NCBI RefSeq assembly: GCF_023566055.1
Contig: NZ_JALIQP010000007.1
Coordinates: 168,710 to 232,709 of the forward strand
Direction of reading: 5' to 3'
Source: Halosolutus amylolyticus
Lineage (GTDB): Archaea; Halobacteriota; Halobacteria; Halobacteriales; Natrialbaceae
DNA: 64,000 nt
Position numbers and translations under genes: made by a program. Below, piece after piece: positions 1-8,637 of this stretch (positions are counted from its first letter, which is position 1; every line of letters begins with the position of its first letter). The notes beneath the pieces are model-generated. The model ran no database searches, was not told where the DNA came from, and was given only the letters and a program-made list of their open reading frames with translations.

Positions 1-872
1 CTAGCCGAGTGGTACGGCGTGGAGCGACGGACGATCTATAGTTGGCTCAACCGACTCGATACTGATGAGTCGCTTGAGCAGGCTGTGTCTGATGCTCACC
101 GATCTGGGAGAAATCGGAAGCTATCGGAAAAAGAGCAAGAGCAGTTTGAAGCAACTGTCCATGAATCTCCTGAGGAAGTTGGGCTCGACGCACCGGCGTG
201 GACGCCGGCGCTCGTCCAGCAGTATCTTGACGAAACGTACGATGTCGAGTACTCAATCCCGAGTTGCCGGCGGTTGCTCAACGAAGCGGGATTGAGCTAT
301 CAAAAGCCACGCCCTACAGCCGCCGAATCAGATGCTGAGGACCAAGAAACGTTCCGCAAAGAACTCAAAAAAAGCGGCGGGAGATGGACGCCACACTAGT
401 CTGTATCGATCAAACCAAGAAATCCGTCCAAGTTGAGCCGCGTGCCGCGTGGTTTCCGCGCTGCACGCGGCCGTCCGTCGAATTGTCTGGGCAACGCGAC
501 TGGACGTGTCTCTTGAGCGCAATCACGAGGACGATGATCGCTTTTTCTCTCGATTCGAAGAGTACGTGACTGCCGAACACGCGAAACATTTCATTCTCAA
601 TTTATATCAGATTTCGAATGTAATCTGATCACTGTACTGGATGGTGTGCCGTATTTTCAGGCGTCGGCCGTCACGGACTTGGCGGCCCGTACGACCTCGC
701 CTTTGTGAAGTTACCGGCGTATTCACCTGGACTAAATCCGGTCGAAGACTGCTGGAGACAACACCATCCAGCACTTAGCAACTGGTTCTTCGACTCACTT
801 CCTGAACTTACAACAGCGATCGATACCGCTCTTGATCAGCTCTCGGTTCCAAAAGTGAGTAATTACTTCTAA
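1..872 (+). pseudogene. IS630-type transposase, broken (orfA partial, orfB frameshifted)
   Basis: The first 399 nt encode the orfA part, a helix-turn-helix DNA-binding region (LAEWYGVERRTIYSW...), ending WTPH-stop. The orfB part starts at 384 (MDATLVCIDQTKK, with the first catalytic Asp of the DDE domain). It loses frame near 530 and again further on, although homology continues in other frames to the stop at 870-872, which lies inside the terminal repeat. A run of seven A at 367-373 just before the orfA stop matches the likely -1 frameshift site of the intact copy. The element should not transpose unless helped in trans. Confidence 0.8.
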
Positions 873-881
873 CGACTACTA
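1..881 (+). mobile_element. IS630-type element, copy 1, 5' truncated by window edge
   Basis: The right end is a 15-bp terminal repeat (TTCTAACGACTACTA, 867-881) followed by TA (882-883), identical to the ends of the intact element at 1058-2112. The left end lies outside the window. The transposase inside is related to, but clearly diverged from, that of the second copy. The two elements therefore arrived separately and are not a recent tandem duplication. The element faces right and its right end abuts the older transposase remnant that continues at 884. Confidence 0.8.
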
Positions 882-1066
882 TAGCATTGTTTGAGCACCT
901 CTCCTTCGAATTTCTCGAAGAATTCGACGTGTTCGCCCCGGCAGAGACAGGGCGAACACGAGACCATAAGTCACCACAGCTGGTGCGTGGCTTCCTCCAT
1001 TGTTACTACAAAGACATCTATGAGATCCGCCCCGTTGAACGAGAGCTTCAGAACATATAGTAGTCG

Positions 1067-1558
1067 TTAGAAATAATTGCTCACCTTTGGAAGCGAGAGT
1101 TGATTAAGAGCGGTATCGATCGCTGTTGTAAGTTCAGATAGTGAGTCGAAGAACCGGTTGCTAAGTGCTGATTGAAGTTGTCTCCAGCACTCTTCGACCG
1201 GGTTTAGTTCAGGTGAATACGCCGGCAATGTCACGAAGGCGAGGTCGTCACGGGCCGCCAGGTCCGTGACGGCCGACGCCTGAAAATACGGCGCTCCATC
1301 GAGGACGACGATCAAGTCTTCCTCAAATTCTTTGCATAATGCTAAAATGAAATGTTTTGCGTGCTCGGCCGTGACGTACTCGGTGAATCGGGAGAAAAAG
1401 CGATCACCATCTTCGGTGATCGCGCCGAGCAAACACGTCCAATCGCGTTGCCCGGAGAGTTCGACGGAGGGCCGCGTGCCGCGCGGGAACCACGCGGCAC
1501 GCGGCTCGACCTGCACGGATTTCTTGGTTTGGTCGATGCAGACTATTGTGGCGTCCAT
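1067..1558 (-). CDS. IS630 transposase, orfB (DDE catalytic part)
   Basis: 163 residues carrying the DDE domain. MDATIVCIDQTKK contains the first Asp. VVLDGAPYFQASAVTDL supplies the second Asp in the position of the usual DNAxxH block. PAYSPELNPVEECWRQL is the diagnostic IS630 motif with the catalytic Glu. Its ATG lies within the orfA end in the -1 frame, so it is probably made mainly as an OrfAB fusion. Its TAA stop overlaps the left terminal repeat. Compared with copy 1 the frame is intact throughout. Confidence 0.87.
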   Translation of the reverse strand: MDATIVCIDQTKKSVQVEPRAAWFPRGTRPSVELSGQRDWTCLLGAITEDGDRFFSRFTEYVTAEHAKHFILALCKEFEEDLIVVLDGAPYFQASAVTDLAARDDLAFVTLPAYSPELNPVEECWRQLQSALSNRFFDSLSELTTAIDTALNQLSLPKVSNYF

Positions 1559-2082
1559 CTCCGCTCGCTTTTTTTGATCTCGTCGTGGAACGCTTCTTGA
1601 TCGTCTTCGTCAGCTTCGGCGGCTGTACGGCGTGGTTTTTGATAGCTGAGTCCAGCTTCTTTCAACAACCGCCGACAACTCGGATAAGAGTACTCGACGC
1701 CGTAGGTTTCTTCGAGAAACTCCTGGACGAGCGCCGGCGTCCACGCCGGCGCGTCGATCCCGGCTTCCTCGGGCGGTTCGTGAACGGTTTGCTCGAATTC
1801 TTCTTGCTGTGATTCTGAGAGCTTTCGTTTTCTCCCCGATCGATGAGCATCAGAGACGGCTTGCTCAAGTGGTTCGTCCGTATCAAGTCGCATCAGCCAA
1901 CTATAGATTGTTCTTCGCCCGGTATCGTGCCACTCGGCAAGTTCGGTCTGCGTTACGCCGTTCTTGTACGCAATCGCGGCTAACAACCGTTGTGTCGGCT
2001 TGTTTCCCTCAACATTGTCGAGGGCGTCTTGAAGTTCTTCGATGGAGAACTCGTCGAGATGGTCCATTACATATGGCAACAC
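1543..2082 (-). CDS. IS630 transposase, orfA (DNA-binding part)
   Basis: A 179-residue protein with the helix-turn-helix region of IS630-family transposases: a resolvase-like HTH around residues 40-65 (GVTQTELAEWHDTGRRTIYSW) and a second winged-helix region before the end. It stops at WTPQ, 16 nt beyond the orfB start. The last codons contain seven A in the coding sense (1569-1575, T on the plus strand), and orfB lies in the -1 frame. A fused OrfAB made by -1 slippage is therefore the likely active transposase. Nearly all of the element upstream of orfB is taken by this gene. Confidence 0.85.
   Translation of the reverse strand: MLPYVMDHLDEFSIEELQDALDNVEGNKPTQRLLAAIAYKNGVTQTELAEWHDTGRRTIYSWLMRLDTDEPLEQAVSDAHRSGRKRKLSESQQEEFEQTVHEPPEEAGIDAPAWTPALVQEFLEETYGVEYSYPSCRRLLKEAGLSYQKPRRTAAEADEDDQEAFHDEIKKSERRWTPQ
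1569..1575 (-). other. Probable programmed -1 frameshift site of IS630 copy 2
   Basis: On the coding (minus) strand this is a run of seven A followed by GC, read ATC AAA AAA AGC in orfA, nine codons before its stop. Slipping back one base enters the orfB frame before the orfB ATG. The same A7 occurs at the equivalent place in copy 1 (367-373). Confidence 0.55.
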
Positions 2083-2241
2083 CTTCCGAGCGGAAAGTTC
2101 TAACGACTACTATAGTTGTCTGGCTCAACTGTGGCTTCGATCGACCGCGGTCGAGAGACGCGGTCGATCGCTTTCTCGCCGACCGAGTCAATCATTGATT
2201 GTCTCGTTATCGGGGCTTTCCGCAGTTCTACATAAGTGCGA

Positions 2242-3675
2242 CTATACTCCAGGTTCTTCTATTGTTTCGAACTGCATCGTCTGCAAGTCTCGCTCTTTCT
2301 TCCACTCTCCTCGTGTGAAGTTGGGGAACTTGACAGGGGCACTACCGTGTTCTACAGAGATTTCCGAGAGGGGGATGACTGAACTCCAAGTGGCCGCTTC
2401 GTAGACGTTCATGTCCTGCGGTCGACCGTCGTTGAAGGCGTCGAACAGTCGATAGACCATAAGCCAGTCGCCACCCCCATGGCCACCGTGTTCTTCGGCG
2501 AGGTCGCCTGCGACTTCCCAGAGAGGATGTTCGTATTCATCGGCGTATTGGTCGTAGCCGTCATCTCCACTCTTCTGCCCAGTGAATTCACCATCGATGG
2601 TAAGTTCGCTCGGATATCCCGTATGGAACGCTTTATTTCCTGCGAGTTCGTTATGACGGTTATACGGGCGAGTTGTTTTCACGTCATGCTGAAGGGTGAT
2701 TTGTTTCCCTTCGTTCGTAGCGATGATTGACGTAGCCATGTCACCGTTTGCCCAGTCTGTTGCGCCAGCGAACTCGTGATCATCTGATAACTCTGCTGCG
2801 GCTTGAGTCATACGAGTTTCGGGGCTGTCGTGAGCCACGATGTACTCCATCCGATCTCCCCTCAGAATATCCATGTAGTGGGCAATGGGCCCGAGACCGT
2901 GCGTTGGGTAGAGGTCACCCTTCCGGTTGTAGTGATATCGGGCACGCCAGTTGTTCCAGTAGGCATGGAAGAAGTAATGACCGATGAGATGGTGGATATA
3001 TCCACCCTTTGCATAGGTCAGTTCATCGCCGAACACCCCTTGCTGTGCCATATTAAGGAGCCACATCTCCTCATGGAAGTAGTTGACATTCTCAAGCATG
3101 ATGCACTGCTGTTGGGTTTTTTCAGCAGTGTCAACGAGGTCCCAGCACTCCTCGATAGTTATCGCTGCAGGAACCTCAACCCCTGCATGTGATCCCTGTT
3201 CCATGGCGTAAACAGCAATCTCAGCATGTTTTTGGGGATGAGTATGGATGAAGACTACATCGATATCATCACGCTCGCACAAGTCCTGATAGGCGTTCTC
3301 CGAACCATAGTAGGTATCAGGATCCTGTTCCGAGTTTTCATCGAACCAGTCCATCGTGTCATCGACAGCTTCTTTCCGGAGGTCACAGATGGCCTTGATC
3401 TCACCCTTCTCCGGATACATTGAATCATAGTGCGACACCATACCCGAACCGCGATTACCGAGCCCAACGACGCCACAACGAACGTTATCGATCTGATCCG
3501 CGAGTTCGAATACGGAGTCACCTTGCCTCGGTGGTGTGTTTTCCGGTGGACCTTGTCCAGGCGTGTTTTCCGGTGGTCCTTGTCCAGTGTTGTCCTGTAT
3601 TGCTTTTCCTGTTGGAGTGACTGTTACCATTCCTGTAACGCCCGCTAGCCCTGTCATGTACTCTCTTCGTCGCAT
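2242..3675 (-). CDS. Exported Gfo/Idh/MocA-type oxidoreductase
   Basis: A 477-residue protein. Residues 1-30 form a twin-arginine-like leader (MRRREYMTGLAG then a hydrophobic stretch), followed by a low-complexity linker repeating QGPPENTP. The NAD(P)-binding Rossmann domain follows (CGVVGLGNRGSGMV, then DVVFIHTHPQKHAEIAVYAMEQGSHAGVEVP with the family's EKP-like position reading GVEVP). The C-terminal half matches the Gfo/Idh/MocA substrate domain. Exported members act on sugars or glycosides. It shares its leader with the DUF4091 protein at 5027-6952, suggesting joint export. The extended Pro/Gly linker is unusual. Substrate cannot be told from sequence. Confidence 0.82.
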   Translation of the reverse strand: MRRREYMTGLAGVTGMVTVTPTGKAIQDNTGQGPPENTPGQGPPENTPPRQGDSVFELADQIDNVRCGVVGLGNRGSGMVSHYDSMYPEKGEIKAICDLRKEAVDDTMDWFDENSEQDPDTYYGSENAYQDLCERDDIDVVFIHTHPQKHAEIAVYAMEQGSHAGVEVPAAITIEECWDLVDTAEKTQQQCIMLENVNYFHEEMWLLNMAQQGVFGDELTYAKGGYIHHLIGHYFFHAYWNNWRARYHYNRKGDLYPTHGLGPIAHYMDILRGDRMEYIVAHDSPETRMTQAAAELSDDHEFAGATDWANGDMATSIIATNEGKQITLQHDVKTTRPYNRHNELAGNKAFHTGYPSELTIDGEFTGQKSGDDGYDQYADEYEHPLWEVAGDLAEEHGGHGGGDWLMVYRLFDAFNDGRPQDMNVYEAATWSSVIPLSEISVEHGSAPVKFPNFTRGEWKKERDLQTMQFETIEEPGV

Positions 3676-3740
3676 AGTGCATGTTAACGCCCAACACCAT
3701 CACGTATATGAGTATCTAATAAATTCCTATACTATTGAAT

Positions 3741-4546
3741 TGTAATATTATTCCTTGTGCCAAGTGCGGCCTATTTCCTTTCCACAAGACTACGCAAACT
3801 GGTCTGGATAGTTTGCTAAAACTGTATCCAGAACCAGTGGCCATCGACCCAGCAGACGCGGTTGGCCTTGACCTCGGTGTTCGCAACTTCATCCACGACT
3901 CGGATGGACGGTCCATCGGCCGCCTCGAGTTGTCCGACGAGCGAGACCGCTCGAACGTGAGCAACGTTCACTCTCTCGCAAACAACACGAGTCGAACAAC
4001 TGGGAGTCCCAACGCTGTCGAGTCGCTGCGGTTCACGCTCGTATGTTGAACAAGAAGCGTGACTACAAGCACAGGCTTGCCCATTTCCACACGACAGCGT
4101 ATGACGCCGTGTTTGTCGAGGATTTAAACGTGACGTCGATGCTCGAAGCCGCTGGCACGCTCGAACCAAGGCCGAAATCGGCTGGCGTGACTTCATCACC
4201 ATCCTCAACCACCACAGTCGGAAAAACAGCCGCCAGATCATCGAGGTTTAACCGCGTGGGACAACGTAGAAGTGCGCGTCGTGTGGCGTGGAGACTGAGA
4301 AGCCGTTGTTGGTTCGTGACCACTCGTGTCAGTCGTGTGGTTTCGAGTTGGACAGGGATTGGAATGCGGCGTTGAGCGTTCTTTCTCGCGGCCTGGAGCA
4401 GCTATGAGTGGATCACTCTGAATCTACGCCTGTGGGACTGTGACCGCTGTGGATTCCGTTGTGATATCTGCAAGTCGCGTCGTTGAAGCAGGAAGCCCCG
4501 CCCTCGAGGAGTCGCCGAAGGCGACGAGTAGGGCGAGGTAGTTCAC
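3741..4546 (+). pseudogene. Decayed IS605/IS1341-type tnpB with right end
   Basis: Pieces of TnpB remain in shifting frames: VGLDLGVRNFIHDSDG near 3860 (RuvC-I Asp), FVEDLNVTSML near 4110-4145 (RuvC-II Glu), and a zinc-finger/RuvC-III segment around 4270-4390. The 3' end keeps the layout of the intact tnpB at 33169-34410, ending GTAGTTCAC at 4538-4546. Several frameshifts and internal deletions separate the pieces, so no nuclease can be made. Confidence 0.82.
4498..4546 (+). repeat. Right end / omega-RNA hairpin of the decayed tnpB element
   Basis: A nested hairpin: CGCCCT (4499-4504) pairs with AGGGCG (4530-4535), and inside it GTCGCC pairs with GGCGAC around a GAA loop (4511-4525). It ends GTAGTTCAC like the right end of the intact element. 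In TnpB systems this 3' region forms the guide RNA scaffold. The RNA end is still well folded although the protein gene is broken. Confidence 0.55.
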
Positions 4547-5026
4547 CTAAATACGAGGTCATCAAGACAGAGATCAGAACTACTCAGCTAAGAATAAGAT
4601 TTTTCCGCAGGCCCAATATCGAACACTCTCTACAAGCGTCGGGAAACATTAGAGATTGATCAAGAGAGCTATTCCCGTCGGCGATGATCGACACGGTCGG
4701 CCACCGCGAGACGAACGACGACATCGGCACCCATATCGATCGCCACAGTGTCGCCGGCCTCCCGACGGCACTCAGCCACACGGTCGCCCGTGAACGGGGG
4801 CAAGATGACCTACTGGCTTGATGGTCGAGGTCTCGTCGCTGACCGCGGAGATCGTCATTCAGGCGCTTCGCCCTGTCGTCAACGAGTACTACGAGATTGA
4901 GGAGTCAGGAGCGTCGCTCAACACGTTCGACGTCGACGATAGCAAGTGGGAGACGACGCGTGAGCCCGCTCCCCATCACCGACGTCCGGTTGTTCGTCGC
5001 GATGGGCCAGCCGTCGTGCTGTACGG
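4547..5026. other. No supported gene
   Basis: About 480 nt between the decayed tnpB and the DUF4091 gene. Short open stretches on the plus strand (4684-4821 and 4818 onward) show haloarchaeal codon style but resemble nothing I recognise, and look like remnants. Confidence 0.5.
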
Positions 5027-6952
5027 TCAGTTACCTGCGAGTTCCTTGAGGACGATCTCTTTGGCCTCCACGACATCCCGCAGGTCCTTCTCCCGGGCGT
5101 CCCTGTCTCGGGTGGCGAGTTCGAGGGCGTTCTTGAGGACCGCAGTGTCCCCGCCCTCCCGCTCCCGCAGCATCCGGACGAGTTCGTACTCCTCAATCCC
5201 TTCGGTTAACTGCTCCCAAGACAAGCTGGAGATCGGTCCGTCCTCGCCCGGGTAGACGAAGTACTCGTCACCCTGTACGTACCGGAATACCGGGTTCTCG
5301 TAGACGTCAGTGGGCCAGCTGTTGTACGCCCACCGAAGGTAGCCGTCCAAGTCGTTCAGTGCCGATATCCAGGGGAGCATCCTCGCTTCCACGGGTGGGG
5401 AGAACGAAAAGGTGTTCGGGTGCGATTGCCCGCCGGCGGTGTAGAACGTCGTGATCTTCTCGTCCTCACGGCGCCGGTCCACGATATCCTGATCGATCGG
5501 GAGGTGGCCGTAATGTGCGGCTACGTTGTGGGCGATATCTTCGACGTCCATCGATCCGGCGATGTGGAGCCTGTCAACGAACACCGGTGCAACGGCCTCG
5601 AGCAATTCGATCACTTCCTGCATCAGTTCCTCGGGCCGCTCATCGAAGGCGATGTACGTCCGCTCGAGCCATCCTTTCTCTTCGAGGTGTGGCTGGAACG
5701 CCTCAAGGAAGGCCGTCCAGGCTTCCTGCCAGAACGGGTCGCCGGCTTCGCCGTTCCAGATGGCGCGCTCGCCCTCGCGCTCGTCTACGTACGTGATCCG
5801 TTGGGAACCCCGGAACACCAGCATCGAGTACGCGGCGATGTCCGGCCCCATTCCCTGTTCGAGGCCGGTCTCGACAAACTGGTCGAAAATCGAAAAGTCG
5901 AACGACCAGTTCTGGCCGTCATACCGCCACTCGACCATGCTCTCGTACCCGATCTCCGTCTGCGACCGCCACGCCCCCTCTAGCCATTCGCGTTGCCAAG
6001 GCTCGTGGATGATAGTCGCCGTGATCGACTTCTGTCCCCGCTTCGCCATGTCGCGCATATACGCCTCGATCAGCTCCCAGTGACGGGTGGACCACGGCTG
6101 GACGTCGGCGGATCGTCGATTGACCGAGTGCTCGGCTGCGATAGCATTCGCGTTCATCCAAATGTCCAGATAAAACTCGTAGTCTGCCGGGTCGGGGAGT
6201 GCGACGTCGTAGACGTCGAGATCGAGCGCGTAGTGGACTGTGCCCTGATCGCCCGCGTCGACCGTGATCGCCCCTTTGTACGTGCCAGGTGGTGCCGTTT
6301 TCGGGACGTTGATTGTGAACCAGATTGGTTGGGCCGCGTACGCCGGTACGGGGATGCTGTTGACTTCGAGCAGGGGATCGCCGACGAAGTCTGGGCTCCG
6401 TGTTCCTACCGGGTCGTCAGCTACCTCCTCGAATGTCGCCGACCAGACGTGCTCACTGTGTGCGTTTTCGATCGGGACGTACCCGACGTACCGGACCTGG
6501 ATATCGTCCGCCGGGATCCGGCCGCTCGTTCCGGACTCAAGGTCGCTGACCGAACACGAGAGTTCGTCGATCGGGTCGTTACTCAGGACTGCTACTTGTC
6601 CCGACACTTGTTCGTTTCGCGCCGCAATCAGCGAAAGGTTACGCTGGTCGGTGACACCGAAGTCTTGCGGGAACCGGTCAACCCGCGCAGACGAGGACGT
6701 GCCGAAGGAGCCAGTTGGTACCCACGTATTGAGACCCTCTTGGGGCATCGCCTTCTCGACGAGGAACTGCACCCACTCGGGCGTGGTGTCTCCTTTCCTC
6801 TCCAGCCCAGGCGGGCCGTCTGAACCCTGAGTAGCACTCTTCGCTGAACTCCCCTCTTCTCGATCATCGGGCCCCTGGGTTTTGCCTGTCGGTGTCACGG
6901 TGACTATTCCAGTCGCACCAGCGAGTCCTTCTAGGTACTTTCGTCGTTGCAT
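5027..6952 (-). CDS. Secreted DUF4091 glycosidase-like protein
   Basis: About 641 residues from the ATG at 6950-6952, chosen because it begins MQRRKYLEGLAG, a twin-arginine-like leader almost identical to that of the oxidoreductase at 2242-3675. A beta-sandwich region follows (WFTINVPKTAPPGTYKGAIT), then the DUF4091 TIM-barrel-like region related to GH123: DYEFYLDIWMNANAIAAEH, YIAFDERPEELMQEV with acidic candidates for catalysis, and the C-terminal GDEYFVYPGEDGPISSLSWE block typical of the family. Probably an extracellular hydrolase releasing sugar for the ABC importer downstream. A TATA-like AATTTTAAAT (6981-6990, minus sense) lies about 30 nt upstream, consistent with a leaderless mRNA. Confidence 0.8.
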   Translation of the reverse strand: MQRRKYLEGLAGATGIVTVTPTGKTQGPDDREEGSSAKSATQGSDGPPGLERKGDTTPEWVQFLVEKAMPQEGLNTWVPTGSFGTSSSARVDRFPQDFGVTDQRNLSLIAARNEQVSGQVAVLSNDPIDELSCSVSDLESGTSGRIPADDIQVRYVGYVPIENAHSEHVWSATFEEVADDPVGTRSPDFVGDPLLEVNSIPVPAYAAQPIWFTINVPKTAPPGTYKGAITVDAGDQGTVHYALDLDVYDVALPDPADYEFYLDIWMNANAIAAEHSVNRRSADVQPWSTRHWELIEAYMRDMAKRGQKSITATIIHEPWQREWLEGAWRSQTEIGYESMVEWRYDGQNWSFDFSIFDQFVETGLEQGMGPDIAAYSMLVFRGSQRITYVDEREGERAIWNGEAGDPFWQEAWTAFLEAFQPHLEEKGWLERTYIAFDERPEELMQEVIELLEAVAPVFVDRLHIAGSMDVEDIAHNVAAHYGHLPIDQDIVDRRREDEKITTFYTAGGQSHPNTFSFSPPVEARMLPWISALNDLDGYLRWAYNSWPTDVYENPVFRYVQGDEYFVYPGEDGPISSLSWEQLTEGIEEYELVRMLREREGGDTAVLKNALELATRDRDAREKDLRDVVEAKEIVLKELAGN

Positions 6953-6980
6953 AGTGCGTGCCAACTTATACCACATGCAT

Positions 6981-6990
6981 ATTTAAAATT
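6981..6990 (-). promoter_or_regulatory. TATA box of the DUF4091 gene
   Basis: AATTTTAAAT on the minus strand, ending about 29 nt before the ATG at 6952. This spacing fits a leaderless haloarchaeal transcript. Confidence 0.5.
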
Positions 6991-7240
6991 TTCTTAGGGT
7001 CATGGATCCAGAACGTTCTGGTTGATCCGGTACGAGATCGGATGCCCGGGGTAATGGCAGAACAGTGGGTTCAGCTGCCGGTAGTCGAAAAGTACGCGCA
7101 GTACACTGGATAGTGAGAACGAGCGAGCGTGTTGGCTCGGCATCGACTCTCGGACACACCGCGTCCGTTACCGGGCAACGGTAGCCGTGGAGCTATCCAA
7201 CACAGCCCGTTCAGTTCGCAAAAGTGCTACTGCGGGGGCT

Positions 7241-7615
7241 TCAGACGGTAGCAACGACCTCGATTTCGACACCGATGTCTATTGGTAACCGGACAACCTC
7301 GACGGCGCTTCGAGCGGGATACGGCGGGCTGAAGTGTTCCTCGTAGACCTCATTGATCTCGTCATAGTTGTCCATATCTCGAACGAAAACCGTCGATTTC
7401 ACCACGTCATCAAGCGCCGTCCCTTCCGCTTCGAGAATCGCTTCGATATTCGCTATCGTCTGTGCGGTCTGTTCCGCAATATCCTCAGAAACGACGTCAC
7501 CCGATTCCGGATCAACTGGACCCTGTCCGGAAACGTAAATGCGGTCTCCGTCGAGGATTGCTTGCGAGTAGGGGCCAATACTGGCGGGTGCATCGTCAGT
7601 TTCGATCTCTTTCAT
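7241..7615 (-). CDS. RidA family reactive imine/enamine deaminase
   Basis: 124 residues, the normal length of RidA/YjgF/UK114 proteins, which hydrolyse reactive 2-aminoacrylate and related imines in the cytoplasm as trimers. Diagnostic parts: PASIGPYSQAILDGDRIYVSGQGPVDPESG at the N-terminus and FSPPYPARSAVEVVRLP near the C-terminus, with the Arg that binds the substrate carboxylate. It sits just downstream of the SDR gene in the same direction, so it may protect against imine intermediates of the local catabolic route. No anomalies seen. Confidence 0.9.
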   Translation of the reverse strand: MKEIETDDAPASIGPYSQAILDGDRIYVSGQGPVDPESGDVVSEDIAEQTAQTIANIEAILEAEGTALDDVVKSTVFVRDMDNYDEINEVYEEHFSPPYPARSAVEVVRLPIDIGVEIEVVATV

Positions 7616-7733
7616 GGGTCGTAATGGCCGGTGATGGCTTCCGTTCCCATCTATTCCGGCATGTGATTATACCGCGTTCGTCGGTAAAATCATTCCGACT
7701 GACGTTCAGTAGTGGCGAACCGTTGTCGCGGCC

Positions 7734-8576
7734 TTATTCGTCGGCCGGAGATTCATCTGCATGATAGATTTCGTTCAGGAACGATGTCGGAAGACCACTG
7801 GTAAGCCCTCCATCAGCAACAATATTGGATCCCGTGATGAAACTCGCACGATCCGAGGCGAGGAACAGTGCGATATCAGCGATCTCTTCCGGCGTTCCGA
7901 ACCGGCCGATCGGGTATTGATCCAGCCAGCGCTCCCTGGCGCTGGCTTCCTCGGCGCGTTCTTCAGTGTTCTCCATTTCGGCTTTTCGAGCCTCCGTTTC
8001 GATCGTTCCTGCTGAAATGACGTTCGACCGGATTCCATGTTTGCCGTAGTGAGTCGCGATATTCCGCGAGAGTGCAAGCAACCCACTTTTCGCCTCGGAG
8101 TATCCCGTGAGTCCGATGCCGGACAGTCCATTCACCGAGCCGAGGTGGACCATCGAGCCACCACCCGCTGCGACCATCGCCGGGAGCGTCTCTTTTGAGA
8201 GCAAGAACTGACTTTTCAGATTCAAGTTGAGCATGTGCTCGAACGTCTCCTCGTCACACCGGTGAAGTAGATTCGCCGACTCGTCAGCTCCACCCGCGTT
8301 ATTCACGAGAACACGGATCGCACCGAACTCATCTATTGCCGTGTCGACGAGCTTTCGCACCGCATCGCTATCAGTTACGTCACACTCGACGGGAACGACC
8401 CGTCCCTCGTGAGCGGCAGTTAGCTCTTCGGCAACCGGGTCGACTCGGTCGTACGATCGCGAACAGATAACTACTTTTCCGCCTGCCTCCGCAAACGTCG
8501 CGGCGATTTCTCGTCCGATCCCTTTCGATGCGCCGGTGACGATTGCTGGTCTGGCTGCTAACGAGAGTTCGACCAT
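7734..8576 (-). CDS. SDR family NAD(P)-dependent oxidoreductase
   Basis: 280 residues, a classical short-chain dehydrogenase. Residues about 10-20 hold TGASKGIGREIA (nucleotide-binding TGxxxGxG) and LVNNAGGADE follows around residue 90. The catalytic Ser lies in HLGSVNG, and YSEAKSG supplies the Tyr-xxx-Lys pair. The C-terminal ITGSNIVADGGLTSG block is typical. It likely oxidises a sugar or sugar-acid hydroxyl in the same pathway as the adjacent enolase-superfamily enzyme, whose gene starts upstream on the same strand. The exact substrate is not predictable. Confidence 0.88.
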   Translation of the reverse strand: MVELSLAARPAIVTGASKGIGREIAATFAEAGGKVVICSRSYDRVDPVAEELTAAHEGRVVPVECDVTDSDAVRKLVDTAIDEFGAIRVLVNNAGGADESANLLHRCDEETFEHMLNLNLKSQFLLSKETLPAMVAAGGGSMVHLGSVNGLSGIGLTGYSEAKSGLLALSRNIATHYGKHGIRSNVISAGTIETEARKAEMENTEERAEEASARERWLDQYPIGRFGTPEEIADIALFLASDRASFITGSNIVADGGLTSGLPTSFLNEIYHADESPADE

Positions 8577-8637
8577 GATGTTATCCGTTACTCCTTACTA
8601 TTATCAAGGTTTCGCATACGACAAAGATCGACTCGCC

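Larger units (their letters stand above)
1058..2112 (-). mobile_element. Complete IS630-type element, copy 2
   Basis: A 1055-bp element bounded by 15-bp perfect inverted repeats (TAGTAGTCGTTAGAA at 1058-1072 and its complement at 2098-2112). It is flanked on both sides by TA (1056-1057, 2113-2114), the target duplication expected of IS630/Tc1 elements. It carries orfA and orfB on the minus strand and sits inside the older transposase remnant. Both reading frames are open, so it is probably active or recently active. Confidence 0.88.
884..2198 (+). pseudogene. Older transposase remnant split by the second IS630 element
   Basis: Positions 884-1057 read as 58 open codons (ALFEHLSFEFLEEFDVF...), and the same frame resumes after the inserted element as VVWLNCGFDRPRSRDAVDRF until a stop at 2196-2198. 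Removing 1058-2112 and one TA joins the two parts exactly in frame. The text resembles the N-terminal part of a haloarchaeal IS4/IS5-like transposase. The 5' part is cut by IS630 copy 1 and the 3' part is lost or frameshifted, so only a fragment remains. Family assignment is from memory of typical sequences and is tentative. Confidence 0.65.
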
